Shown piece by piece: positions 14,023 through 26,000 of a stretch of DNA of 64,000 nucleotides (its first letter is position 1; each line of letters starts with the position of its first letter). This stretch comes from Anoplopoma fimbria. Taxonomy: Eukaryota; Chordata; Actinopteri; Perciformes; Anoplopomatidae. The translations under genes and the position numbers were made by a program. The DNA lies in the NCBI RefSeq assembly GCF_027596085.1, contig NC_072464.1, positions 17,621,624 to 17,685,623 of the forward strand, in the 5' to 3' direction. Below the pieces are notes generated by a model. That model saw nothing but the letters and a program-made list of their open reading frames with translations. It searched no databases and was not told the origin of the DNA.

Positions 14023-14496
14023 AAGGGGACATATGCTATTTTCTTTTGGTTCATGCTTCTATTTTGGGTTTCTACTAGAACATGTTAAGTTTTAATGTTC
14101 AAAAAACACAATATTTTCCTCAAACTGTCTGTCTGAATACCTGTATTAACCCTCTGTCTGCATCTCTGCTCTTTAGCGCCTGTCTCTTAAAGCCACCCTC
14201 CCAAAAACGCAAAGTCTGCTGTGATTAGCTTATGAGAAAAAATACAATTCACCTTTTCAAAGGTAGCTCTCAAACCTTTGGAGGAAATACTCAAATGGGA
14301 GGCGTTATGTTCTGCTGAGCCTGCATGTGACATAGATAGAGGAGCCAAATCTGAATGGCTTTTTTTAATCACATGTTTTGTGATCTAGGCAGCATTGAAA
14401 GCCTGACTGTGTTCTCTTATTTCACCTTTTTTGGTTTGGTAGGCACTCAGGATACCAAAATACAAGCATTGAAAAAGTTGAAAAAATGTCCCCTTT
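14023..14496. mobile_element. MITE-like repeat with AAGGGGACAT inverted termini
   Basis: The left end AAGGGGACAT (14023-14032) is the reverse complement of ATGTCCCCTT (14486-14495) at the right end. The interior (TTCATGCTTCTATTTTGGGT, TTTAGCGCCTGTCTCTTAAA) matches a widespread teleost non-autonomous repeat. The element is about 470 bases, with no coding potential. A target-site duplication is not clear, although TTAA follows the right end. Confidence 0.75.
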
Positions 14497-17400
14497 AACA
14501 TACATAAATTCAGTCAGACAAGCTTCAGTTAGGCAACATCCAGAGGCATGCAGAGAAGAGAAAGGAATCAGCCTTGTTTCAAAGATTTCTCGATTGTAGG
14601 CTGACCCGATGGCAACATCACTCGGAGGCTGTTAACCCACAATGCATCAGGTGACACCTGTCTGTCCTGTGCCGACCTTCCCAATTTGTCCTCGACCCGC
14701 TCCTGTCTATCCTCCCTAGCAGTGTCAGACAGAAATCTCCCTGGGCCAAACTGTGCCATGTCCGTTCACTGCTTCCACCCCGTCAACCAGCAAACATCTT
14801 CAGATTGGATTGCCTGACCCAACCCCCCAACCCCCGGCTAAATAGATTGCCCCCATTCACCCTCCACAGACAGGTGGAGACAGGTAGAAATGACTGTCTC
14901 TCTCTGCTGGACATTCATCACACCTGCTTCCTCTCTCGTAAGCCACTACACAATGTAGCAGAGATAATGCAGCATTAGAGTCCTCACCTTCATCATGCTG
15001 ACATTTGTTACGCCTCGGCGGAGCTGTTATTTGATCCAGCGCATGTTTCAACATCACATCTTTAATCTGTGTAAACAAGTCAAAGGCCAGCGCGGCTTAG
15101 GAGGCAGGAGGATGGAGAAACATTATTCAGACTGAAGCACGTAGCACGCCGGGTGAACCCAAACGGAGATTAGAGTGTATGGTCATGTCACGAGGAGTCA
15201 AGACAGTCACGTCTTGTGTGTGCGTGTGCACATGAATCTAGCAGGTGTTTTCTCTCCGACATTCGAGTGGAGAGTCTGATTCCTCTGTGCATTCCCAACC
15301 CAAGGCTGTAAACCATAAAGAAAAAGTGTAACGTTTGAAATTGACATTTTTAATCTGCCGTGCCTCTCCCCGTGATGTTATCTAGTGAGAGGAGGGGGAA
15401 ACATTAATCTAAGAAAGACATTATTTTAAAACTGTCATAAAAAACATTATTTATTATATATGTAACAAATAATAAATGAGAGACAATATAATACCTCTAT
15501 GGGAAAAAGACAGCAGGTGTACATGTCAAAAGTAGTTTTGCATACTAAAAGTTTAAAAACATTTAGTATGCAAAACACATGTCAAATCATATTTAATCAC
15601 AATAATCCATACTGGAAATGTTCACACTTACAAGGCAAAGAAAGAATAATAATTAAAAAAAAAATAGATGTGGTTGGAGGAAGAATATGGATAATGCATA
15701 CTGCTGTCCTCCATCTCTCTAATATCTGTTGCCAGCAGTGAGCATTTGTCTATGATGACTAATGACCGGGATGTTGATAACAGACATCATAACAACTCGT
15801 GATGCATGTGGACCATTATGCTGTTTTATTACATTTGTTCTTTAGGCAATTTTATTTGTTATGCCAAGCATTCAAAAATTATGTTACAAGATGATGTAAT
15901 GCTGATTGTTATTCACAAAAGTCTGAGGTCAGTGCTGAGATGAACCAAAAAAGCCAATTGGCCACAATGAGCTATTTCATTAATTTAAATATGCACTTAA
16001 TTTTGTCCTATTTGTAAATATTGTCCCGGGGTGACATCTTTCTTACTAAAGCAGAGGTTGTTCTCACTTGCTAAGGAAACACAGTGCAGATGAGGTAAAA
16101 GATGAAATACATAAAGTCACATGCATGCCCTAAAAAATGAAAGCCCACAGCTCGGATCAGTCTAAGCCCTGCTGAGACTTGACAGTGCATACAAGTTGGC
16201 ATATCTACCCAAAAGCACTCTACAATATTTCACTGACCAGAAATAGAGCGCGCATCTCACATTGAGCAGAACGGTGAGATGAGAACATCAGTCAGAACGC
16301 AGTTTCTATTTAAGGTTGTCAATTTGTACAAAGTAAGTAACAAGCTTGCAGTCAGTTCCACAATTTAATGTGATGCAGTTTCAATGTCAGGTGTATCCTT
16401 CCCCATATTGAACATGGGAGCATTTACAAAAGGAAGACATATATTCATGGATATTCAATGAAAAGCAAATCAATCTTTCAAAAACGCCTTGTTTGAGAAA
16501 TGAATTTTGTCTACCGCTTTGCTCAATAGAGATGGCTAGACAAACATTGGATGCTTGGCTTTGTATTTTGATTTAATGTTGGTGCTGAATTCAGTTTGAT
16601 TTAAGAAGTGCTAGCACTATTTATATAGATGTTATTCTTAACTGCACTAAATCCCTTTAAGATAATGTTTGATCTTACCAGAACGTGTTTATCTGTTCAT
16701 TAAACCCTCATTAAATGGCAAATTATGTATAAATAAAATTACAGGTTTGTTCCCTTCTATGATTGGAGGGTTTGACTTTTACATTATATTAGATTATAAG
16801 ACATGAAAATAAAGATTAAATCATAATTTGCAAAAGCGGTTCTTTATAGCTCTGTTCTATTTTAGTTATGATTTGTTCCAATCTATATATCCATATTAAT
16901 TTGAATAAATTTCCAAGGAGAAAAACGAGTAAAAATGTAATATAAAGGCTAGTGCATGAACATTAAGCCAGAGCATGACAGCTTTATGCTTTGTTAGTAG
17001 AGGTCAGAGCGGCACATTGATGATGTGCTTATTATCTGTCTCAGCGACAATCTGTTTAAAATTACCTCATTATGTTGATGACCAAATCAAGTGCACCCCT
17101 GGGTCCCATGTACTCCTCCTTAGACACTGCTTATGCCAAGTCACGGGCAACCAGTGCTGTCGTTCTAGACCTGATGAGAGCCGCAGGGCATCTGATACTA
17201 CATGTATGCCAGCTTAGCCATGACACGATATTAATTATGTTAAAGCCGTCCCTGTCAGGCTGCCTGATCTCCTTATAAGGATCACAAACAGGTGAGGCTT
17301 CGGGCTCCTTCACCCTTTCTGAGCGTTTTGAGTGTCCAATGAGCTAACAAATTGAACCTTTTCCAAAAGGTGTTGATGTTGGTGTGATAATTCCATAATC

Positions 17401-18887
17401 TGTTTGCCTTCTTCTACATATATGAGCTATATAATTATTGTTTTTGCTTCTGTTACAAACAGCTCATACAACAGTGGGACTATAAGAATTACATAACATA
17501 TGTTATCTTTGTGCAGGCAGGATGTATGGTGAAAACAAACACAGAGGAAAGAAAGGACGAACCTTGGACCTTGATGACAGAACAATAATGTTTTTGGCTC
17601 AAAATGTGTAGAAAGAAGATGGCTTTAGAGAATTTACTTTTAGGTTGTAATAATATAATTAAGAATAAATATGCCAGATTGGAAAACCTACATAATTTAT
17701 TGTTTTCTGTAGTTTTATGCGTAAATGTGCAGTGTGGATCTGGTCTACGTTAATAAGCATTTTAAACTCAGATAATCTTGTTATGTTAATATGTAAAACA
17801 TGTTAACGTGTAAGAAAAACATGTCCATTATCGTCATCATTATGTCTCGCTGTAATTTGTGGAAGATGCAGGCAGGGAGATGCTCCCCACCACAAAGTTA
17901 AATTCTGTGAAGGAAGAGGCAGTCAGCAACTTTAACTGACAACAGACTTTGAAAACATGCCTGTAAGGTTAGATTTTTTTGAATAATATTATACAAAGTG
18001 CTTTCCTGTCCCCACTTACCTTCCAATAACACTTTGAGTTGTTGATGTGCAAAGCCTGTAGAGAAGCCTGAAGAAAAACTCCCATCAAAATCACATCAGA
18101 AGCTTTCAAGAAGTATTGAATTAGTATTCTCAACATTTTTTTTTATTTTTTACCTACAGTAGCTCGATTGATTATTCACTATTCATTTCACTCAATTTCC
18201 TTGGCGCTTTGTTTGTGCTGAACTGTAGCAGAGTGAATGCTTTCATGCAGAACATGTAAGTGGCCACCCAAGTTCTTATTGATCAGTCTATAGCAAACTG
18301 AAAGATCAGGCACTTACAATATTTTGACAGGAATCAAAAGAAGTCAAACCTTGACACTTATCCCACTGGGATCTGTAGCCTACTATGAAACAGCTCCGTA
18401 TTTTTTGACAAATACCAACAAAAAAGTCAAATGAAATAACAATTTGGCAGTGGGTCTAAATACACAACTGATTCCACATTTCCACAAATATGAACAATTC
18501 AGGACACCCACAAGGTGGAACAAACTGAGTCTACAAGCCGTAATCACGCAGCAGCCACATTAAATGCAGATTTTTTTTTAAAGACTTTGTTGAGAGCCAC
18601 CCAGATAATTCTGACCATCATTAACCTCTGGCTGAACCTAATTCAGCTTCACAATCCCCCGGATTCTGAGGATTAATGCTGCATTTAAATAATTAGGGTC
18701 AGCAATGGACAAACACCACATATATAAAACCTCTGCTGACATGACCGCTATTGAATTTAATAAGAATGTGCTGCCACAATGAGCTGTCATCCTATATGGA
18801 ACCGGTGGATAAAAATGTGGCAGGAAATAACACGTTGATTAGTCTGTTTAATGCAGCAAGCTGTTCTGTTTTATTACAGCCTATATG
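14497..18887. other. Non-coding block
   Basis: It holds the hairpin with direct repeats at 15521. Otherwise it is AT-rich and featureless apart from two higher-complexity stretches (about 14540-15420 and 18560-18720) that could be conserved non-coding sequence. Confidence 0.5.
15521..15586. repeat. Perfect 14-bp inverted repeat inside a 10-bp direct repeat
   Basis: TTTTGCATACTAAA (15536-15549) pairs perfectly with TTTAGTATGCAAAA (15562-15575) across a 12-base loop. The hairpin is bracketed by the exact direct repeat ACATGTCAAA at 15521-15530 and 15577-15586. The layout resembles a tiny foldback element with target duplication, but five extra bases separate the left duplication from the stem. 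Confidence 0.8.
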
Positions 18888-19472
18888 TGTCACAGTTCTT
18901 CCTCCATACTGTCAGTAGCTCCATACTCCCTGTCACTCTGTCTCACTCACCTAATTGGCTCACTCTGTTCACCTGCCTGTCACTCTCTCTCAGTTCACTC
19001 CGGCCACTCCCAGTTCCACTTCCAGCTCTCAGCCCCGCCCCCTCTCTCTCTCTCACCACACTCTCCCTCACTCACCTAATCAGCCTCATGCAGTGCACCT
19101 GTCTGCCACACCCACCTCATCAGCACCATCCCTCTCACCTGCTCACTCTGCTGCACCCACACCCTGCAGTATAAATGCCCCACTCATTCACACACTCGTT
19201 GCCAGATCGTTCGTTGTATTCATGCTACACTTTCCAGCAATTTCCTCCTCCTGTTCCCTGCCTTGTCTGTGCCCCGGTTAACCGACTCAGCCTTCTGTCC
19301 CAGACCACGAGTTTAGCCTCCGCTTCCTCTGATTTCCGTCTGCCTGATCCCTTGCCTGTTTCCCACTGTGAGTCATATCCTGCCTGTCTGTCTGCTGTGT
19401 TCTCAGCTTCAAATAAAGCTCCAGAACTTTATCTGTCTCCTCGTCGTACTGCTCTTGGGTCCAACCGTGACA
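18888..19472 (+). mobile_element. Ty3/gypsy-type LTR (single copy seen)
   Basis: A 585-base segment begins TGTCAC and ends GTGACA, the short inverted termini typical of teleost gypsy-class LTRs. In order it holds a pyrimidine-rich U3, a TATAAA box at 19170-19175, and an AATAAA polyadenylation signal at 19412-19417, all in the expected layout for plus-strand transcription. Directly downstream comes a gag-like start at 19491. I find no second LTR to the right, so the element appears 3'-truncated or rearranged. Family name is not assigned. Confidence 0.8.
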
Positions 19473-19490
19473 GTACGATCTGGCCACGAC

Positions 19491-19803
19491 ATGGACCCAG
19501 CGTTCGACACCTCGTCACAGGCCCGGTTCGGGTTCATTGAAGAGGCGCTCCAGAGACGCGAGACCCAGGTTGTCACCAACCAGGCCTGGCGACAACAACC
19601 AGGCCTGGACTGCCCTGTTTAACCACGTTCAGCAGCTCACGACAGCCATTTCGCAGACCTTCGCTCAGCCTGTCCCTAAGCTTGTCTCGCCGGCTTTCCA
19701 GACTGCGACTGTCTCGCCGGCTTTCCTGGCTGCGCCGTGCACCTCCTGTCCCGCCGTCTTTCCAGCTGACGCCTGTCCGGTCGGTGTTCTGGCCGACTCC
19801 TGA
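19491..19803 (+). pseudogene. Broken gag remnant of the gypsy-type element
   Basis: An ATG 18 bases after the LTR opens a frame starting MDPAFD, the kind of start seen in fish gypsy gag proteins. It stops at 19622 after 43 codons. A second frame carries the continuation (alanine- and glutamine-rich, helical looking) from about 19590 to 19803. The two are separated by a 19-base tandem duplication: the 13-mer CAACCAGGCCTGG occurs at 19577-19589 and again at 19596-19608. Nineteen is not a multiple of three, so the duplication explains the frameshift. No protease, reverse transcriptase or integrase is visible downstream, so the copy is dead. Confidence 0.65.
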
Positions 19804-19967
19804 CCCGTCGGCGCCCCGGCCAACTCCTGACCTGTCGGTGTACCGACGGCATTCCTGCCGACTCCTGACCCGTCGGCTCCCCGGCCAACTCCTGACCTGT
19901 CGGTGTACCGATGGCATTCCTGCCGACTCCTGACCCGCCCTCCCCGGCCAACTCCTGACCTGTCGGT
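19787..19967 (+). repeat. 65-bp GC-rich tandem repeat, about 2.8 copies
   Basis: Copies lie at 19787-19851, 19852-19916 and 19917-about 19967 (the last partial, with a small deletion). Each carries CCGACTCCTGACCCGTCGG, CCGGCCAACTCCTGACCTGT and GTACCGA. The 65-bp period is not a multiple of three, so the repeat is unlikely to have been kept as coding sequence. The long open frames seen on both strands here are a by-product of high GC and periodicity. It sits inside the gypsy remnant. Confidence 0.9.
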
Positions 19968-20215
19968 GACCCTCGCCCTTCCTCCAGAGAGGATCCATCG
20001 GCGCCCCTGAGACCCTCCTGCCCGTACCTCCAGAGAGGATCCGCCCGCCCGCCACAAGAGACCCTCGCCCTACCTCCAGAGAGGATCCGCCCGCCTCGAG
20101 AGACCCTCGCCGGGGCCGACCCCCAGAGAGGCCCCCAGAGGGGTTCTGCCCATCCGCCTTGGTCGTCCTCCTGTTCGCCCCCCCCCAGAGGGGTTCTGCC
20201 CGTCCACCTTGCCTC
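19968..20215 (+). repeat. Second set of degenerate GC-rich repeats in the gypsy remnant
   Basis: CCTCCAGAGAGGATCC recurs three times (about 19982, 20028 and 20075), each alternating with GAGACCCTC. Then CCCCAGAGGGGTTCTGCCC occurs twice (about 20134 and 20187). GC content falls sharply to the AT-rich background just after 20230, marking the right edge of the inserted block. Confidence 0.8.
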
Positions 20216-20878
20216 AGCCTTCGAGGATTCTGACTCTGCTCATGAATGAAAACATGCCATATAAACTAAAGCCTTCTTTTGAATTTAAACAACTGGCTAA
20301 TAGCCACATTAATTCACTGAATCAAATACCGTAACACTGAAGGCATACAGTATCAGTGAGTACTGAATATAAAATGCCTCCCTGCATAACACAAGGTGTT
20401 ATTTCCACCTTCAGCAATCCACTTCATTGCACTGAATCTCATTTAACACCTGCTGTTGGTATTTTGGATCAGCGTGATGTACAGCAATAAATGCCATTTA
20501 AATGTAATCTACATCCAACTCCATGTTAAATTACTGTAAGTTGCCTTTGAAACGAGTAGAGCAGCTCCAAACCCAAGAAGGCAGAGGAATCTTCCATTAG
20601 GCTGCTAAAGGAGAGATGTACTGAAGGAAAAGTACGATGACACTTCAAACAGCTAATTGATCCATGCATTGAAAAATATAATCTGAAAATCCAACAAATA
20701 CTATAGGCTGCTTTAGAAGTGCTAATTAAGGAATATTGATCCCATATAATGTCTAAAAACAGAGCACCCGTCTCTCACCACGTAATCTACTGTGAGACTG
20801 AGGGTGCCAGCTCACCACTTTTGTGAAGGGCATTTCTCGCTGAAAGCTTTGATGGTATAACGTCTGTTATTTAGTGTA

Positions 20879-20906
20879 TGTGTGTGTGTGTGTGCGTGTG
20901 TGTGTG
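20879..20906. repeat. (TG)n microsatellite with one CG interruption
   Basis: TG repeats interrupted once by GCG; AT-rich unique sequence lies on both sides. Confidence 0.9.
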
Positions 20907-20942
20907 ATGAATGTGAACGCTGTATGGTTAGTAAACATTTCG

Positions 20943-20946
<4 letters not shown>

Positions 20947-20977
<31 letters not shown>
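20947..20977. repeat. T31 homopolymer
   Basis: Thirty-one T in a row. It could be an old reverse-orientation poly(A) tail, but no element body or target duplication is visible beside it. Confidence 0.95.
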
Positions 20978-20980
<3 letters not shown>

Positions 20981-21532
20981 CTTTCCGTCCCTCCTGCTTC
21001 GGTCACAGTTTACGTCTTTGCTACTATTTGAGGTTAAAATCAGCGTTGCCTTCGGCTCGAGTTGCGGAGTGAGTGACAGGTCAGTGACAGGAAACAAATG
21101 TGAGCCTTCATCACACTGGGCAACCACATAAACAGTCGGCAACCCCGGGGCCACGCTCTGAATTGCTAATTCGTTTGTGATGAGGACGACAGGGAGCGTA
21201 TTTTGAGGGGGGTGGGGGGACCATGGGTGTCACAAGTCTACCCCGGCTTCCATTTACAAAGTCATCAATTCAGTGTGTTTTTCACTTCCCCCATCGCTTC
21301 CAGACAGAATGGACAGTTTTCTGTTTTCAACAACATTGATCAGCCTCTGAGCTGCGAGGTGCCGGGACCCAGGATATTAGAGGGAAAATGATCAGCTAGG
21401 CCTGGAGAAATGGCTCTCCGCTGGGAGGCTTTGATTGACTTTCCTTGGGGAGGGGGGCCATACCGCCTCAGATCTACTTCGGGGTCTCTGTTGACATGCT
21501 AGTCCACAATGCAGCTGAAAGGACAGCAGGTT

Positions 21533-21560
21533 TGTGTGTGTGTGTGTGAGTGTGTTTGTG
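21533..21560. repeat. Imperfect (GT)n
   Basis: Short GT run with AG and TT interruptions. Confidence 0.8.
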
Positions 21561-22827
21561 TATAGTGTTGAAGAACAGAGTAACAAAAGGCCAACACAGG
21601 AGAAGGTGGGATGTCTGGCCCACTCTGTGTGGGTTGTAAACTACTTGTTTGTTTTTTCTATTTTGGGTGAAGTGCTGCTTTGTGTTTCATATTTGAGGCC
21701 AGAGCTCCAGCGTGGAAAGTAAAAACTCTGCAGTACAGCAGAAGTGTAGAGATAGAGGTGTGTACAGGGTAAGGAGATGACTGACCCCATATGAACCAAG
21801 TTTAGGATCCCAATGGGATCCACATCTCACAAATCAACTCTGACATATTCATTTGCGAACTACAAGCCCTTAATTTATTTACTCACAAACTAAGGCACCT
21901 TAATAATGCAGATGGGATATGGAGGAAGAACCATGAGGCAGCAATACTGTGTTGGGTTAGTGGGACAGGTGCATGCTAGTGCTCTGAAAACAACAGGAAG
22001 TTATTGTTGTTTGGCCCACTTATCAACATGATCAGCAGTTGTAGCTGCAGCAGTGGTTGTGACGGCTAATAAAGGCAATTAGCTACATTTATTACATAAA
22101 AACTGTTAGCACTCCAGATATGTTTGATTAGCAGCAAATATTGGTACACCTTCTTGGAGTCAAAGCTCAGTAAAATCTGATACATTATACACACATTGTT
22201 ATGCTTCCAGAGGATATTATTATGGCAATGTCCATCGTGAATAAAGATAAAAAACACCACTAAGAAATTATGGAAAAAAAAAAAGATTTTAGAACCTGCC
22301 TGAGAATGACATTTTGATAAGTTTTCTTCAGTTTCGAAGTAATACAGTGAGGGCTGTCTGTATATCCATACATTACAAACAGGAACTGCTGAAGGAAGTG
22401 TCGACAGTGTCTTGAACACCCCTGCTTTAATGAAAAGTGTGTGTTTTGTGTTTTGCATGTGAGATCAGTGGCTCTTAAAGTGAGCACCAGGCCAGCGCCA
22501 CACTTTTGTTCTTTTCCACTAAAAAAGGAAGTCTAACTCAACGGCCAGGGATGTATCCACCCATGCAAAGCAGTGTGCATAGCCAAAATGTTAACCTTTC
22601 TGTTAAGATCACAGGTCATTTTAGCATGGCTGCCTTACAACAGGCTACGAATATTATATTTTGCTTTTTAAATCTTCCATTTGCAATATGTAAAGGGGCC
22701 AGTGTAAAGCATGTTTGGGGATCTATTGGCAGAAATTAAATACAATGTTAATAACTATGCTTTCTTTAGTGTCTAATCACCGCAATGTACACTGAAGAAT
22801 GATTGAATGAATGATTCATTGAGATTG

Positions 22828-22848
22828 TTTTTTTTTTTTTTTTTTTTT
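22828..22848. repeat. T21 homopolymer
   Basis: Twenty-one T, about 40 bases left of the non-autonomous repeat at 22885. Confidence 0.95.
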
Positions 22849-22884
22849 ACCTTAGAATGAGCCTTTTGTATCTACATGTAGGAG

Positions 22885-23038
22885 TGGGCACCCTTCAAGA
22901 AGCCGGCCACCATTTTTCTACAGCAGCCCAAACCTCTATCTCTAGATAGGATCATTTACATTTTTGTTTTCTTTCAGGCTTGGCACACGGAACAAGTTTC
23001 AGCTAGATGCCATCAAATCCTAAACACTGGCCCTTTAA
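22885..23038. mobile_element. Half copy of a teleost non-autonomous repeat (CACACTGGCCCTTTAA family)
   Basis: It carries GGCCACCATTTTTCTACAGC, GGATCATTTACATTTTTGTT and a right end of ATCAAATCCTAAACACTGG then CCCTTTAA. These are successive blocks of a common fish repeat. The element at 48780-49173 carries the other half in opposite sense. Named from memory of the sequence pattern only. Confidence 0.6.
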
Positions 23039-26000
23039 ACAATATCTTTATTATGATCTGACATTGTCCATATAGTCAGAATACACTGCTAAGATTCTCT
23101 CCAACAGAAAAGTTGATAACCTTTTGGTCTCTATACTTTAATGCCTGGCAGTTAAACCTCTGTCGGTGAAATGTGCCATCACCTTTTAAATAAACTGTTT
23201 ATGTGATGATGGTACAGCTGTTTCTGTCCAGGAACTATTGAAAGCAATAAAGAAAATGCTTCAAAAATAGCCTCTGCACAAAGTACTGGCCTAAACATGA
23301 GCTTGACAAGTAAACTCAATAGAACAATGAGCTCTTAGCACTGGAGATACTTAGATTAAACTGCTGATATTCATTGTAATTGAGTCAATTTGTGGTTGTT
23401 ACATTTACTGACCAGAGAAAAAAAACAATCGTAAGATAGGCGAGGCAAAGAAATGAAATGCTTGCTCAAATGGTATATTTATTACCCGATCTATCAAGGC
23501 CACCATGCAAACATCTGTGTTAGTTTATGTTCCTGTCTAGCTCCACACGGCCTTGAATGATGCTGTTGAATGTGGAGGGAGTCGAGATGCAGTCAGACAG
23601 GCAGTATCTTTGAGCTGCCAGTGCCTCCAGGGTTCTGGTGCTCTGTTGTAGCGGGGGAAAACCTAATGGACCTAATTACCATGCTAGGCTACTATAACTA
23701 AATGGATGGGAAGGATGCGGTAAAAGAAACATATCAGTATTCCTCTATTGGGTAACGTTAATAGAAGTCATAGATATGCAATGTAAGATTTAAATTGAGT
23801 TGACTGAAACCCTGATGTTAGAGTGAGTCATACTGTGCAGTAACTGAAACATCATCACGTTAAATGGTTATATATAATGTAAAAATACAGGTTGTGTTAA
23901 AGTAAATTATGATGCTTTATTATATCCAAATCCACATTATAAATGCCTGTAAGACAATATATATGCTCATATATCAGCTCCCCTCATATTTGGTCAAAAG
24001 CAAACGTTCAATGCAATCAACAATGTGAGTGATTCGACACATTTATCATGATCCGAAGCACCATCATGTCTGTAAATCAGTCTATTTCCATTCTACACCA
24101 GCTCCCACATTCTAGACTAATGGCAAATGATCCCTTGTGGTGCAGCATCTTTTTCCATCTCGCTGCCAATTGTACAGGACATCTTTCACATTCTGTCTCT
24201 TCTTTGACATTGTCCCCTTTGGGTTGCCAAAGCAGGCAAGGAATACACAATACGTAGGTGGATCTTCACACCAGTATCTGACTGGAATACTGATTGAAAA
24301 CATGATGCGCAAGTCGGATCTTTTTCTCTAATTTCAATGGCTTCCAATTTCTTACTTTGAACATTTGCGCACACCTTCAGAGCATCATAAAGGGTTGAAA
24401 CATGAACATGAAATGTTGAGAAAACATAGTCTCAGTTTACTGTGAACCCATAACAAGTGAGGTTATGTGATTGTGACCAGCCTGTGTATCAGTAGAAGAA
24501 ATTCAGGTACCTGAATATGAAATATAATGCCATATTCAACGGATACCAAAGGGCATTTTAAGCATCCTCATGCAACGGCTGGCATGCGGCGGGGAACCAA
24601 ACAGAATGCAAAAATAATCAAACATCCACTCCCTCTCGCTCTAATCTCCATGACTTTCTGCACTATGGCTGATAAAGTCCATTAGAGTGAAGTTAATATA
24701 TCGAGACTTGACACATTTGGCCTCTGAAGTAAAGGCACCGCGTTTCCCCTCCTCCCCCACACACATCATCAGTGAGATGACGGCAAGAATAATGTGCTGC
24801 ACATATGGGAGCAGTCCAGTACACGACACAGTAAACAGGCTCAGTGCATGATTGTGAACAAGAGATGTCTGAGAGCGGTGCAGACCAGCCACAGTCTCAT
24901 GTGAATAACTGGGATATGTTATTTAGGCAGATATACTGCAATGACGGGATGTGTACATAAACATTTTGCTCCGTTATACGTGCAGTGGATGATTTACATT
25001 AATTTACTATGAAGACTTAACTGAGAGGAGCCGAGATCCTGAAGAATTCCAAAGAAGCTTCCTCCCAGTAGACTGAACTTTACATCAAGAAGAAACCTGG
25101 TTAGCATTCAAATCATGAGCCTCTTGGCTAGTTTTAAAAAAGAAATGTCAGGTCATTATAGATCACAATTTTTGCTGGGGTAAAACGAATACATGAAACC
25201 TTTATTACCCACAAGGCAGAGCAGCAACAGAGAAAAAGACACCTTCAGAATAATTCCTTTCTTCTCCTGGTTTACTGGTCAGATCAGACTCTCTCCTCCC
25301 CCCCCCCCCCCTCCGTGCTTCTTTTACAAGTTCCTGGGCCAGTCATGTCAGGGTCACTGCCTAATCACATTAGGGCTTGATCAAAGTTGCAAGAGCAAGA
25401 GGGAGAGCAGGAGAACCTCATTTCTCACAGTGTGGGGATTAAACTTCCAGCAACATCTCAGGATCATCGGCAGCGCGCCACGTCCCACAGGCCCCACAAA
25501 AGGCTTCAGCTGAGTGGTGGGTGGTGGACAAGCTGCTGAACCTGTTGTAATCTGGAAGATAGAATACAGAGGGCAAATCCAGGCTCCATGTGCTGGGCCA
25601 AGATAGATGATCAGCCGGATAAAATATAAAATAAAATACAGGGACTAAATCACTGCCGCGGATGTCTCTGAGGTGGGTGATCAAATGATCTTAACTTTCC
25701 AGCATGGGGAGACTGCTGGAGTAGTAGTTCCCAGACACACGTATCAATATTTCACAGGAGGAGTTAGCAGCTTTAAGATTGTTTGAATTCACACTTACAT
25801 CGCCCTCAGTCACCCAAATCCCCACATTTACGGAGATACATTTATAGGTATGTGGTTTCACATGATTCCCATGCATCTTCACATAATGTGGATGATGAAA
25901 AAATGTGAAAGAACACATTCAATGTGAGATTCCCACCTAACAGTAACAAATGTCAAAACTTGTTAGGGCTGCATTATCCAAATGTTAGACAATGTCCAAT

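Larger units (their letters stand above)
20216..22884. other. Non-coding block with simple repeats
   Basis: Only the TG, T31, GT and T21 tracts listed separately are supported. No second gypsy LTR was found here, which is where one would be expected if the element were complete. Confidence 0.55.

Noticed and set aside
18955..19540. Proline/serine-rich frames within the LTR
   Set aside because: They come from the pyrimidine-rich LTR U3/R region, which is non-coding in this class of element.
19787..19967. Regularly spaced repeats as a CRISPR-like array
   Set aside because: Units are head-to-tail copies without unique spacers, and the genome is vertebrate.
19573..20057. Long minus-strand frames of 130-160 codons over the GC-rich repeats
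   Set aside because: They arise from the 65-bp periodic GC-rich sequence inside the gypsy remnant, are open in several frames at once, and run antisense to the element.
20947..20977. T31 as the poly(A) tail of a processed pseudogene
   Set aside because: No coding remnant or target-site duplication is visible on either side.
22466..22504. CAGTGGCTCTTAAAGTGAGC as a DNA transposon terminus
   Set aside because: It recalls fish hAT-type ends, but no matching inverted terminus was found within the next few kilobases.
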